A stretch of DNA of 64,000 nucleotides from Hydrogenophaga sp. GTDB lineage: Bacteria; Pseudomonadota; Gammaproteobacteria; Burkholderiales; Burkholderiaceae_C. The DNA lies in assembly GCF_018780385.1 (NCBI RefSeq), contig NZ_JADMJO010000003.1:248001-312000 (forward strand). Direction: 5' to 3'. Position numbers and translations under genes: made by a program. The notes under the pieces are model-generated. The model saw only the letters and a program-made list of their open reading frames with translations. It did no database searches and had not been told where the DNA came from. Positions 15,951-26,836 of the stretch are shown in pieces; the stretch's first letter is position 1, and each line of letters begins with the position of its first letter.

Positions 15951-17180
15951 TCAGGCCGTGCGGCGGCCCACGCCGAGCGCTGCCACCACCGACAGACCCA
16001 GAAACACGGCACTGCCCACCAGCGTGGCAGCAAACCAGCCGCGGTCCATGAACAGGCCAAACATCAGGGGCGCCGCGGCAAAGCCCACGTCCAGCCCGGA
16101 GTAGACCGTGCCATAGACCCGGCCGGTCGCGCCCTTGGGCGTGGCGCGCTTGATCATCAGGTCGCGGCTGGGGCCACCCACGCCCACGGCAAAACCTGTG
16201 GCAGCCAACGCCACCAGCGTCCCGATGGCGCCCAGCCAACCGGTGGCGCACACCAGCAACAGCACGGCGCCCAGCGCCATGGCCCAGGCCACCACGTGGT
16301 CGCTGGAGAGCTGGTGGTGGTGGCTGTAGGCCGCCACGAAACCGCCCACCAGCATGCCGAAGGCCGCGCACAGCATGTAGGCACTGATGGTCAGCGTGGC
16401 CACTTCCATGCTCGTGCTGTGCATGGCCTTCAGGATGGACGGCGCAAAGCTCTGCACCACCGCCAGCGACATGGTGGAGAGCAGGAAGAAGGCAAAGCAC
16501 CACCACACCACGGGCAGCTTCAGAAAGCCGAGATCGCCACCGCGCGGCGCGCCCGCCGCTTGCACCACCACCTCGGTGCGCAGCTTGTCGCGCTGCCAGA
16601 ACATCACGCCCAGGATCACCAGGTACAGCAAGGCGGCCACCTGGTAGGCCACGCGCCAGTCGGCCCAGGCCGAGATGCCCACCAGCAGTGCGGGTGCCAG
16701 CGCCCAGCCGAGGTTGCCGGTGAGGCCGTGGGCGCTGAAGGCGTGGCCCAGCCGGGGCGATGACACGCGCTGGTTGAGGATGGTGAAGTCGCAGGGGTGC
16801 AAAGGCGCGTTGCCCGTGCCGGCCAGCACCGCCACCAGCATGAGACCCGCGTAACTGTTGGCCTGCGAGGCAGCCACGGCGGCCAGGAAGAACATGCCGA
16901 CGGCCCCGAACAGCACCGGGCGCGCGCCGATGCGGTCGACCAGAAACCCGGCCATGGCCTGGCCGACCCCGGAGATGACGAAGAACACCGTCATGAGCAG
17001 GCCCACATCGGCAAACGAGAGGCCGAACTCGCGGATGAACACCGGGAACAGCGGCGCGAGCAGCAACTGCGAAAAATGCGAGGTGCCGTGGACGAGGCCC
17101 ACCAGGCCGATGACGGCGGCGTCCTGTTTGAGCGAGATGGGGTTGGCGGGCGCGGCAACGCGCAAGGTGGCGGTGTTCAT
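15951..17180 (-). CDS. MFS transporter
   Basis: The 409-residue inner-membrane protein has twelve predicted helices and the typical MFS loop after helix 2 (GFLVDRIGARPVLF, about 76-89), with an equivalent loop in the second half. It was started at the ATG at 17180, after which the first helix begins at about residue 20. It is divergent from an AraC-family gene across 91 bases, a pairing that usually means the regulator controls the transporter. The substrate is unknown. It resembles fosmidomycin-resistance/CynX-type exporters in its general pattern, but this is weak. Confidence 0.85.
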   Translation of the reverse strand: MNTATLRVAAPANPISLKQDAAVIGLVGLVHGTSHFSQLLLAPLFPVFIREFGLSFADVGLLMTVFFVISGVGQAMAGFLVDRIGARPVLFGAVGMFFLAAVAASQANSYAGLMLVAVLAGTGNAPLHPCDFTILNQRVSSPRLGHAFSAHGLTGNLGWALAPALLVGISAWADWRVAYQVAALLYLVILGVMFWQRDKLRTEVVVQAAGAPRGGDLGFLKLPVVWWCFAFFLLSTMSLAVVQSFAPSILKAMHSTSMEVATLTISAYMLCAAFGMLVGGFVAAYSHHHQLSSDHVVAWAMALGAVLLLVCATGWLGAIGTLVALAATGFAVGVGGPSRDLMIKRATPKGATGRVYGTVYSGLDVGFAAAPLMFGLFMDRGWFAATLVGSAVFLGLSVVAALGVGRRTA

Positions 17181-17271
17181 GGACACGATCGTAGGGCGGG
17201 TGGAGAATGCGAAATTGCGACAGAACGACAAACATCGTCGAATGTCAGCCAAACCCAGCCGGGAGTTCACC

Positions 17272-18156
17272 ATGCTCCGCCCATCCACCCACCGCCGGCT
17301 TCTGCCAACCACCGACACCGACCCGTATTGCCCCACACCGGCGCATCCGGTGCGCTGCCGTGCGCGCCAGGTCGATAGCGACGACCAGTTCGAACCGCAC
17401 CACCATGCCTGGGGTCAATTGGCCTACTGCGCGCGCGGGCTGCTGCAGGTGACGGTGGTTCACACGAACGCCGCTGACGAACACTCGCCACAGGAGACCA
17501 CCACCATCGTGCCACCCTCGCGCGCGGTGTGGATACCGCCGATGGCGCGCCACGCGGTGACCATCGTCGAGTCGGCCCAGTTGCTCACCCTGTACATCGA
17601 CGCCAGCGCCGTGCCGGCGCACTGGACCCGCTCCCGCGTGCTGGTCGTCTCGCCCCTGTTGCGCGAGCTGGTGCATGCCCTGAACCGTCCGCTTCGACCA
17701 TCGGGTGACGCGGAGCGCGCCCTGCACACGCTGCTGTTTGACGAGATGGAGCACGCCGCCACCCAGCCGCTGGGTGTGCCCATGCCGAGCGCAACCGGCG
17801 GTGACCGGCGGCTGCGCAACCTGTGCGAGGCGGTCATGCAGGCCCCCGCCCAGCACGCCACGCTGGCGGCGTGGGCCACGCACGGCGGTGCCAGCGAGCG
17901 CACCCTGGCGCGCTTGTTTCGCGACGAACTGGGCACGAGCTTTCAGCGCTGGCGCCAGCAGGTGGTGTTGGCGCATGCCCTGCCCATGCTGGCACGCGGT
18001 GTGTCGGTGGGGCGGGTGGCCGAAGCCAGTGGCTATGCGAGCGAGAGCGCGTTCTCGGCCATGTTCAAGTCGGCCATGGGCCTGCCGCCCACCCGCCTGC
18101 GCGAGCAGGCCAGGGCACAACCTCAGGCCGGCGCGGCCTCTTCGACGCGGGTCTGA
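17272..18156 (+). CDS. AraC-family transcriptional regulator
   Basis: The product has 294 residues from the ATG at 17272, which follows GGGAG; an ATG ten codons upstream is an alternative. The N-terminal cupin-type sensor region contains FEPHHHAWGQL (about 40-50, metal- or ligand-binding His cluster) and IVPPSRAVWIPP. The C-terminal double HTH spans about 195-285 and ends with the signature GYASESAFSAMFKSAMGLPPTRLR. It is divergent from the MFS gene it probably regulates. The last 34 bases overlap, tail to tail, the end of the DUF1631 gene on the other strand. Confidence 0.88.
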   Translation: MLRPSTHRRLLPTTDTDPYCPTPAHPVRCRARQVDSDDQFEPHHHAWGQLAYCARGLLQVTVVHTNAADEHSPQETTTIVPPSRAVWIPPMARHAVTIVESAQLLTLYIDASAVPAHWTRSRVLVVSPLLRELVHALNRPLRPSGDAERALHTLLFDEMEHAATQPLGVPMPSATGGDRRLRNLCEAVMQAPAQHATLAAWATHGGASERTLARLFRDELGTSFQRWRQQVVLAHALPMLARGVSVGRVAEASGYASESAFSAMFKSAMGLPPTRLREQARAQPQAGAASSTRV

Positions 18157-20600
18157 TCGGCCGCGATGGCCTCGATGGCCTTGCGCACCACGCTCTGGCC
18201 GTCCACGGGGCGCAGCAGGCGGTTGGCAATGAGGCGTTCGCAGCTGCGTTTGGTCATGGAATGCGGGCGACCTCCGCGGCTCACGAACATGAAGAGCGTG
18301 CCGCGGTTGCTCGCCCAGATGAGTTGGGCACGCAGCCATTCGCGGTGCGAATACAGGTCGACCCAATCGCCTTCGCGCAAGCCCGCCAGCACCGTGATGG
18401 CGTCAAACGGAATGCCCTCTTCGCTCTCCGCGTCATCCACAGTGGTGGCCTCCGACGGAGCCACCTCGTGCGCGCCCCGGTTCTCGGTGAGCTCGGAGAA
18501 ATCGGTTGGCATGGTGTCTTCAAAACCCGCCGCTTCCAGCTCCTCGCGTCCCAGCCAGGGCTGAGCGGCCTTGCGCGGCTTGCGCTGCTCGGGTGTGGCC
18601 GGCAAGGTCTCGTCGAGTTCCATCGACATCGACGAGGTGTCCAGCGGAACCGGATTCGATGCACTCGCGTCGGCCCGTGCCCGCGCGCGCCTCAGGCCCA
18701 GCACCGGCTGGTGCAGGCGCATGAGGGCGTCAAAGAACGGTTTGGTTTCGTCGCGGGTTTTGCCCAGCGACTCCAGCCCGGCGTGCAGCGTGGCCAGCAT
18801 GCCCGGCACCATCTCCAACAACTGGGACGGCAGGCGCAGCGTGACGTCCTTCTTGGTGCTCCACAACAGGTTGGAGACCACCTTGCGGTAGCCCCCGGGA
18901 TCGATCTGCCCCTTCGGCGCATTGAGCTGCGCGGAGGCGATCGCCAGCGCCCAGGGGCCGTAGAGGAAATCGAGGATGAAGCCGGGCACGTTGTCCACAT
19001 CGGGGCGCTGGCTCAGGTCCCAGGCCACCTGGTCGGCCAGGGTCTGGCGCGCTTCGGCGTGGCGGATCGCCTGCAGGTTGTTGTCCTGCGCCGCCACGTC
19101 CTGGCGGTCGTGGCTTTCCCATTCCTGCAGCAACTCGTCCAGCGCGATGGCAAAGGCTTGCGGATCTTCTGTCTCCAGCTCGTTGAGGGCGTTGAACGCC
19201 TGCTGCACCGGCTGGAAGAACTCGGCGAACTCACTGGAGAATTCATCGTTGTATTTGAAGCTGCGCTGCGCCACGCACTCCACCAGGCGGCGGGCCGGGT
19301 GCGCGTCTTCGCTGAAGAATCGCGGGTTGGCCATGGCCAGGCGCAGGAGCGAGGGCTCCAGCGCCACCACGGCTTCGCGCACGGGTGCCAGCAGCAGCGG
19401 GTCTTGCGCGACCTGGTTGACCAGCTTGCGCACCACGTCCAGGCCCATGGCCTGCGCCACGCGCTCAGCCTTCTGCTTGAGCTGCATGAGCACGCGGGCG
19501 CGCTCGTGGGCCGCAGCGAAATCGCCCCAGGTCTTCTGGCTGAGCTGAGTGCCGATGTCCACCGCGCGCGCGGGCCGGTCGACCACGGGCAGCGCCTTGT
19601 ACTGCTCGCTGCGCCGCACCACCATCGACTCGTCCAGCGTGGGGATGGCGGCAAACGCCTCGATGGCCGCGAGCTCTTCGCTCACCTGTTCGTAATACTC
19701 GGGCGCCAGGGACTGTTCGTACCGCTGCCCACCCTTCTCCAGGAAGTTGTGCAGGTACTGGTTGTCCACCGGCGTCTGCAAGCGCGCCAGCTGCGGCATG
19801 TCGGGCATGGAGTCGCCAAAATGCGCATCGCGCGTGCTGTCCCCGCGGTAATCCAGTGGCGCCGGGCCCGACGGGTTCCATTCGGTGGCGGCCGGGCCGG
19901 CGCCGCGCGCGGCCCGGGCTGCGCTGGCCGCAGAGCGCGCTGCCGCACCCGGGGCCTCGGCGATCAGGCGCACGCGGTAGCCGGCTTCCTGCACGTTGGC
20001 CCGTTGCAGCACCAATGCCAGGCGGGCATACAAGCCCTTGAGTTCATGGCCGATGGCCTTGCCGCAATGGCGCAACCACAGGGCACGGATCTGCGAGTCG
20101 GGCTCGTCGAGAGACATCATCTCGCGCAGGGCCCGCACGAACACCGAAGGGCGCAGCGGGTTCATGTCGGCCTGCACAGTCGAGAGACCCTGCAGCGAAC
20201 TCATGAGCGCATCCAGCACCTTGAGTTCCTGCTCCAGCGGCGGCAACAGGCTCTGCAGCAGGCGCGCGGACTCAATGGATTCGGTGACCGTGTCGTCCTC
20301 CACCAGCGACAGGTAGGTGGATTCGCTCAGCAGCGAGGTGCGCGAGGACTGAGGGGCATCGGTGGGCACGGCAAACGCTTCACGCAGGCGCTGCGGGAAA
20401 TCGGCGACCCAGCCTTCCTTTTCCTGGCGCATGCGCCACCAGGCGCTGGCCAGGCGGTCGCGCTGGGCGACTTCAAGGCACTGCTTTTCGGCCTCCTGCA
20501 GGCTCACCACCGCCGCGTCAAGGCACCGCCCCAGCATCGCGGGGGCGTCTTCAAGTGCCTCGGCCAGGCACTGTTGCAGCAATCTGGGGGGTACCGTCAT
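18123..20600 (-). CDS. DUF1631-family protein
   Basis: The 825-residue cytosolic protein has no signal peptide or membrane helix. It is Gln/Ala/Leu-rich and largely helical, and the length and N-terminal pattern match DUF1631 proteins of beta- and gammaproteobacteria. An acidic, low-complexity linker (about 610-725, with LDTSSMSMELDETLP) leads to a C-terminal beta-rich module (about 745-805). That module contains LREGDWVDLYSHREWLRAQLIWASNRGTLFMFVSRGG and resembles a PilZ-like fold by pattern, so a role linked to cyclic-di-GMP is possible but unproven. The 3' end overlaps the araC-type gene convergently by 34 bases. Confidence 0.8.
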   Translation of the reverse strand: MTVPPRLLQQCLAEALEDAPAMLGRCLDAAVVSLQEAEKQCLEVAQRDRLASAWWRMRQEKEGWVADFPQRLREAFAVPTDAPQSSRTSLLSESTYLSLVEDDTVTESIESARLLQSLLPPLEQELKVLDALMSSLQGLSTVQADMNPLRPSVFVRALREMMSLDEPDSQIRALWLRHCGKAIGHELKGLYARLALVLQRANVQEAGYRVRLIAEAPGAAARSAASAARAARGAGPAATEWNPSGPAPLDYRGDSTRDAHFGDSMPDMPQLARLQTPVDNQYLHNFLEKGGQRYEQSLAPEYYEQVSEELAAIEAFAAIPTLDESMVVRRSEQYKALPVVDRPARAVDIGTQLSQKTWGDFAAAHERARVLMQLKQKAERVAQAMGLDVVRKLVNQVAQDPLLLAPVREAVVALEPSLLRLAMANPRFFSEDAHPARRLVECVAQRSFKYNDEFSSEFAEFFQPVQQAFNALNELETEDPQAFAIALDELLQEWESHDRQDVAAQDNNLQAIRHAEARQTLADQVAWDLSQRPDVDNVPGFILDFLYGPWALAIASAQLNAPKGQIDPGGYRKVVSNLLWSTKKDVTLRLPSQLLEMVPGMLATLHAGLESLGKTRDETKPFFDALMRLHQPVLGLRRARARADASASNPVPLDTSSMSMELDETLPATPEQRKPRKAAQPWLGREELEAAGFEDTMPTDFSELTENRGAHEVAPSEATTVDDAESEEGIPFDAITVLAGLREGDWVDLYSHREWLRAQLIWASNRGTLFMFVSRGGRPHSMTKRSCERLIANRLLRPVDGQSVVRKAIEAIAADQTRVEEAAPA

Positions 20601-20823
20601 CGCCTGGTTGCGGCGGTCTGCCGCTGAGTCGGAGTGTGAAACACGTCACGGTTATACCTGCGCACGCCACCGGGGGCATGACACCGCTGAGATAAGGCAG
20701 ATATCGGTCACCGAACGGTCAACCGGTCAGCCAAACGGCTCCCGCGTCAAGACACTGTCACAACTGGCATGCAACATGCGAAGGTGCTGTCAACACACGC
20801 GCAGGCTTCAGGGAAACAAAACA

Positions 20824-21078
20824 ATGATGCAAACCATCCGGCGTTACGCCAAGACGAACATGGCATGGGAGGCCCTCTCACGCCCCGACGCCGTCGGCCG
20901 CCAGGCCCACACACTGTTGCTGATGGCCAACGGCCGGCGCAGCGAGCAGGAGCTGTCGCTGCTGCTGGGCTCGGATGTGTCCGAGCTGGCCTATGGGTTG
21001 ATGCAAAAGGGTTTTTTGCAAAACACGGCTGCTGTGGTGCAACCCGAAGCCGACGACGACGCGCTCGCAGGCGTCTGA
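20824..21078 (+). CDS. Small protein with a winged-helix-like pattern, unknown function
   Basis: The product has 84 residues, with two adjacent ATGs as possible starts and an AGGGAA site upstream. The region about 27-65 (HTLLLMANGRRSEQELSLLL then SELAYGLMQKGFL) has the spacing of a small winged-helix domain found at the ends of some regulatory proteins. The tail is acidic. It is preceded by 223 bases containing three CGGTCA repeats. It converges on the aldehyde dehydrogenase gene across 17 bases. No function can be assigned. Confidence 0.65.
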   Translation: MMQTIRRYAKTNMAWEALSRPDAVGRQAHTLLLMANGRRSEQELSLLLGSDVSELAYGLMQKGFLQNTAAVVQPEADDDALAGV

Positions 21079-21095
21079 GCGTGCTCAGCCGCGGA

Positions 21096-22523
21096 TCACA
21101 GCCAACGCTTGAGCAGGCCCATGATCTGGTCGAAACGCGGACCGTAAGGTGGGTAGAACAGATGCCCCATCGAGAAGCGTGATTGCACCAGAACGGGTTT
21201 TTGCTGGGTGAAGCGCAGGAAGCCGGTTTCACCGTGGTAGGCACCCCAGCCGCTCTCGCCCACGCCACCGAAGGGCAGGTTTTCGTGGGCCACGTGCATG
21301 AGCGTGTCGTTCACGCTCACGCCGCCACTCACCGTGTTGGCCATCACCCGGTCGCGCGCGGCGGTGTCGGTGCCGAACCAGTACAGCGCCAGCGGGCGCG
21401 CCGCGGCGTTGATGCGTTTGATGGCCTCATCCAGCGAGTCGTAGGTCAGCACCGGCAGGATGGGGCCAAAGATTTCCTCGTCCAGCAGTCGCAGGCCCGG
21501 GCCGGGGTTGAACACCAGGGTGGGGTTCATCTGACGCGCGGTGGACGCTGCAGCCGCCGCACCGGGCGGCGCCACATCGACCACACGAGCGCCCTGCGCC
21601 GAGGCTTCGCTCAGCAGGGCTAGAAGGCGGGCGTGGTGGCGGTCGCTCACGATGGCGGCGTAGTCGGGGTTGCCGGCGATGGTGGGGAACAGGCGTGCCA
21701 CTGCGACTGCGTAAGCGCGCTCGAACGCAGCTTCCTGACCGCGCGGCAGCAACACATAGTCGGGCGCGATGCAGGTCTGGCCGGCATTGAGCAGCTTGCC
21801 GTGCGCGATCTTCACGGCTGCCTCATCCAGATTGCACGACGCATCCACGATGCAGGGTGACTTGCCGCCGAGCTCCAGCGTCGTGGGGGTGAGGTTGACT
21901 GCGGCGGCCGCCGCCACCTTGCGGCCCACGCCGGTGGAGCCGGTGAAGAACAGGTGGTCGAACGGCAGGCTGGCGAACTCGTGGGCCACATCGGCGCCGC
22001 CGAGCACCACGCTGAATTCTTCTGCCGAGAACGCGCCCTGCACCAGCGAGGCGATGAGGGCCGAGGTGTGGGGCGTGAGTTCGCTGGGCTTGAGCATCAC
22101 CCGGTTGCCCGCGGCCAGCGCGGTGGCTGCAGGCCCCAGCGTGAGTTGCAGCGGGTAGTTCCACGGGCCGATCACCCCCACCACGCCCAGCGGCTGGCGC
22201 TGGATGTGTGCCCGCGCAGGCTTGAGGTACAGCGGTGTTGCCACGCGCCGGGTCTTCATCCAGTGCGGCAGCTCCTTGTGCAGCTGGCCGATGGCCGCAC
22301 GCAGCACGAACAGGTCAGCCACCTCGGTGAGCTGGCGCGAGCGCACGCCGAAGTCGGCCTGCACCGCGTCGGACAACGCAGCGCCGTGCGTGTCGATGAG
22401 TGCCTTCAGGCGGGACAGCCGCTCGCGGCGCAGCGCCAGCGGCACATCGATCTGGGCGCGGCTGGCGTGGTGCTGGGCATCAAACAGGGCACGCAGGGGA
22501 AGGGTCGGGGGTATCTGGGTCAT
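21096..22523 (-). CDS. NAD(P)-dependent aldehyde dehydrogenase, coniferyl-aldehyde-dehydrogenase-like
   Basis: The 475-residue protein has all ALDH hallmarks: GPWNYPLQL (119-127), the coenzyme turn FTGSTGVGR (193-201), the general base E217 in LELGGKSP, and the nucleophile C251 in NAGQTCIAPDYV. A C-terminal hydrophobic stretch before the end (LMGLLKRW) is seen in class 3-like membrane-associated enzymes. The motif set resembles the coniferyl aldehyde/fatty aldehyde branch more than the betaine aldehyde branch. The start is the ATG at 22523; a 17-codon upstream extension lacks a ribosome-binding site. It is transcribed alone, 87 bases downstream of clpB. The physiological aldehyde is unknown. 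Confidence 0.9.
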   Translation of the reverse strand: MTQIPPTLPLRALFDAQHHASRAQIDVPLALRRERLSRLKALIDTHGAALSDAVQADFGVRSRQLTEVADLFVLRAAIGQLHKELPHWMKTRRVATPLYLKPARAHIQRQPLGVVGVIGPWNYPLQLTLGPAATALAAGNRVMLKPSELTPHTSALIASLVQGAFSAEEFSVVLGGADVAHEFASLPFDHLFFTGSTGVGRKVAAAAAVNLTPTTLELGGKSPCIVDASCNLDEAAVKIAHGKLLNAGQTCIAPDYVLLPRGQEAAFERAYAVAVARLFPTIAGNPDYAAIVSDRHHARLLALLSEASAQGARVVDVAPPGAAAAASTARQMNPTLVFNPGPGLRLLDEEIFGPILPVLTYDSLDEAIKRINAAARPLALYWFGTDTAARDRVMANTVSGGVSVNDTLMHVAHENLPFGGVGESGWGAYHGETGFLRFTQQKPVLVQSRFSMGHLFYPPYGPRFDQIMGLLKRWL

Positions 22524-22610
22524 GAGCCGGATGATAGGTCTGGCGCCCCGGCAGTGGTAGAGGCAGAGCCCCATCCCGACGGATGGAGGTCTGCGCCCTG
22601 GCGGGTGCGA

Positions 22611-25229
<2,619 letters not shown>

Positions 25230-25263
25230 GAAAGAGCTCTCCGGGTGATCTGAACTGTTGGGC

Positions 25264-25291
25264 ATGTGGAGCTGCTCCACCGGTTTTCAAG
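25264..25291 (-). promoter_or_regulatory. Heat-shock (sigma-32) promoter of clpB
   Basis: On the minus strand CTTGAAA (25285-25291) and CCACAT (25264-25269) are separated by 15 bases. This is close to the sigma-32 consensus CTTGAAA - CCCCAT. The start site would be about 25257, giving a leader of roughly 28 bases. Confidence 0.65.
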
Positions 25292-25339
25292 CCTGCAACC
25301 CAGCTTGCGCCCGCCCGCCGCGGGCAGGCTTGACGCAGA

Positions 25340-26092
25340 TCAATCCACCAACGGAGGGCGCCAGTAGGCGTAGGGCCAGGCCAGGGTGAAACCGGCACGG
25401 CGGTACAAGGCCTGGGCCGGCAGGTTGTTCGCATCGACCTGCAGGAACACGCCGGCCACACCACGACGAACAGCCTCTGCCGCCATGGCGTGCAGGACGC
25501 GGCCCGCCAGGCCCTCACCGCGCCGGGCGGCCGCCGTGCGCATGCCATGCACGCCCAGCCAGCCGTGACCGTACGACGCAGCACCGCAGGCCACCGTCTG
25601 CCCCTGCTCACGCACGGAGGCGTAGAGAGTGTCGGTGGCACGGCTGAGCGAGCGCGAACGGCTGGCGCCATCGGCCGGGTCCAAGCCCTCGCCCAGGAAC
25701 ATGGCCATCCAACCGGCATCGGGCCTGGCATCCAGTTCACCCGGCGGGCCGGGATGCAGGTCCATCAGCCGGTGAACCTCCCCCGTCATGGTCAAGGTGG
25801 GCTGGTCGCGCCGCCAGCCTTGCTGCGTCAGGGCCTCATGCCACGGCCGGAAGGTCGGCAGATCGGGCAGGCGGAACCGGGGTTCGAAACCCCGCGCGGC
25901 ATAGCGCGACAGAATGGCCGGCAACCGTTCGATGTCGTGTGTCTCGTGACGCAGCGGTACGGCGCTGCGGGCACGACCCACGGTGCCGTGGTCCATGGCC
26001 AGCAGCCAGCCATCCAGGGGTTCCACCACCTCGGGCGCCACCGCCTGAAGCGTGGCGCGCTCGATCGATTCGATGTCTGCAGCGCTGAGCAT
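25340..26092 (-). CDS. GNAT-family N-acetyltransferase
   Basis: The 250-residue protein has a C-terminal GNAT domain (about 125-245). The acetyl-CoA pyrophosphate loop is about 188-196 (RRGEGLAGR, Q/RxxGxG/A type). The typical last strand-helix is LQVDANNLPAQALYRRAGF (about 218-236). The N-terminal half (about 1-120) is a degenerate second domain, as in tandem GNAT proteins. It starts 17 bases after moaE on the same strand, yet nothing links it to molybdopterin synthesis. The acceptor substrate is unknown. Confidence 0.85.
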   Translation of the reverse strand: MLSAADIESIERATLQAVAPEVVEPLDGWLLAMDHGTVGRARSAVPLRHETHDIERLPAILSRYAARGFEPRFRLPDLPTFRPWHEALTQQGWRRDQPTLTMTGEVHRLMDLHPGPPGELDARPDAGWMAMFLGEGLDPADGASRSRSLSRATDTLYASVREQGQTVACGAASYGHGWLGVHGMRTAAARRGEGLAGRVLHAMAAEAVRRGVAGVFLQVDANNLPAQALYRRAGFTLAWPYAYWRPPLVD

Positions 26093-26109
26093 GGCCTCGC
26101 TGCGGCTGT

Positions 26110-26583
26110 TCAGCTGTTGGTGGCTGCGATGCCCCAGCGCGCCAGGGCTGCGTCGTCACTCACGCGGGCGTCCACCCAGCGAGCGCCTTCGGGTGTCTGC
26201 TCTTTTTTCCAGAACGGCGCCTGTGTCTTCAGGTAATCCATGAGGAATTCGCAAGCCTGGAAACTCTGGCCACGGTGTGCCGAGGTCACGACCACCAACA
26301 CGATCTGGTCCAGCGGCTGCAGCAGGCCCACGCGGTGGATCACACGGGCGCCGAAGATATCAAAGCGCTTGTGTGCCTCGTCGATCATGGCTTCGATGGA
26401 CTTCTCGGTCATGCCGGGGTAGTGCTCCAGCTCCATGGTGCTCACGCTCTGGCCGTCGTTGCGGTCACGCACGGTGCCGATGAAACTGCAGACCGCGCCC
26501 ACACCTTTGTCGGCTTCGCGCAGCTGCGCCACCTCGCTGCTGAGGTCGAAGTCTTCGGTCTGGATGCTGACGCGCTTGCCCAT
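26110..26583 (-). CDS. moaE: Molybdopterin synthase catalytic subunit MoaE
   Basis: The 157-residue subunit adds the dithiolene sulfurs to precursor Z (cPMP), taking sulfur from the MoaD thiocarboxylate. Family motifs present are VCSFIGTVRDRNDG (31-44), LEHYPGMTEK (52-61) and AHRGQSFQACEFLMDYLKTQAPFWKKE (102-128). The catalytic lysines are K119 and K126. It is one base from the moaD stop, so the two subunits are translationally coupled. Confidence 0.96.
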   Translation of the reverse strand: MGKRVSIQTEDFDLSSEVAQLREADKGVGAVCSFIGTVRDRNDGQSVSTMELEHYPGMTEKSIEAMIDEAHKRFDIFGARVIHRVGLLQPLDQIVLVVVTSAHRGQSFQACEFLMDYLKTQAPFWKKEQTPEGARWVDARVSDDAALARWGIAATNS

Positions 26584-26584
26584 C

Positions 26585-26836
26585 TCAGCCGCCGGTGACG
26601 GGGGGGAAGAAGCCGACTTCGGCGCCCTCGGTGAGCGCGGCGGCCTCGTCGCTCATGGTCTGGTTGAGCGCCACGCGCACCGCCTTGCCAGGCGCCAACG
26701 CGTCCGCGTAGGCGCCGCCACGCGCCACCAGCTCAGCCCGCAAAGCACCCAGCGTGGCGGCCTGGGTGTCCAGCGATTCGCTGCCCAGGGACAGGCCTTC
26801 ACGGATGGAGGCGAAATAACGCAGTTGGACTTTCAT
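26585..26836 (-). CDS. moaD: Molybdopterin synthase sulfur carrier subunit MoaD
   Basis: The 83-residue protein has a beta-grasp fold and ends in the required Gly-Gly (PPVTGG), the site of adenylation and thiocarboxylation. The start at the ATG at 26836 overlaps the moeA stop (ATGA). A longer upstream frame would lie inside moeA. Its length and position between moeA and moaE confirm the identity. Confidence 0.95.
   Translation of the reverse strand: MKVQLRYFASIREGLSLGSESLDTQAATLGALRAELVARGGAYADALAPGKAVRVALNQTMSDEAAALTEGAEVGFFPPVTGG

Noticed and set aside
15562..17235. Single 557-codon minus-strand frame linking the small membrane protein to the MFS region
   Set aside because: Upstream of 15819 it is an out-of-frame reading of the MFS gene. 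Only the last 85 codons, with their own ribosome-binding site, are a credible gene.
17823..20627. 934-codon plus-strand frame opposite the DUF1631 gene
   Set aside because: Antisense shadow: low-information composition, no motif, and it runs through the end of the araC-type gene in another frame.
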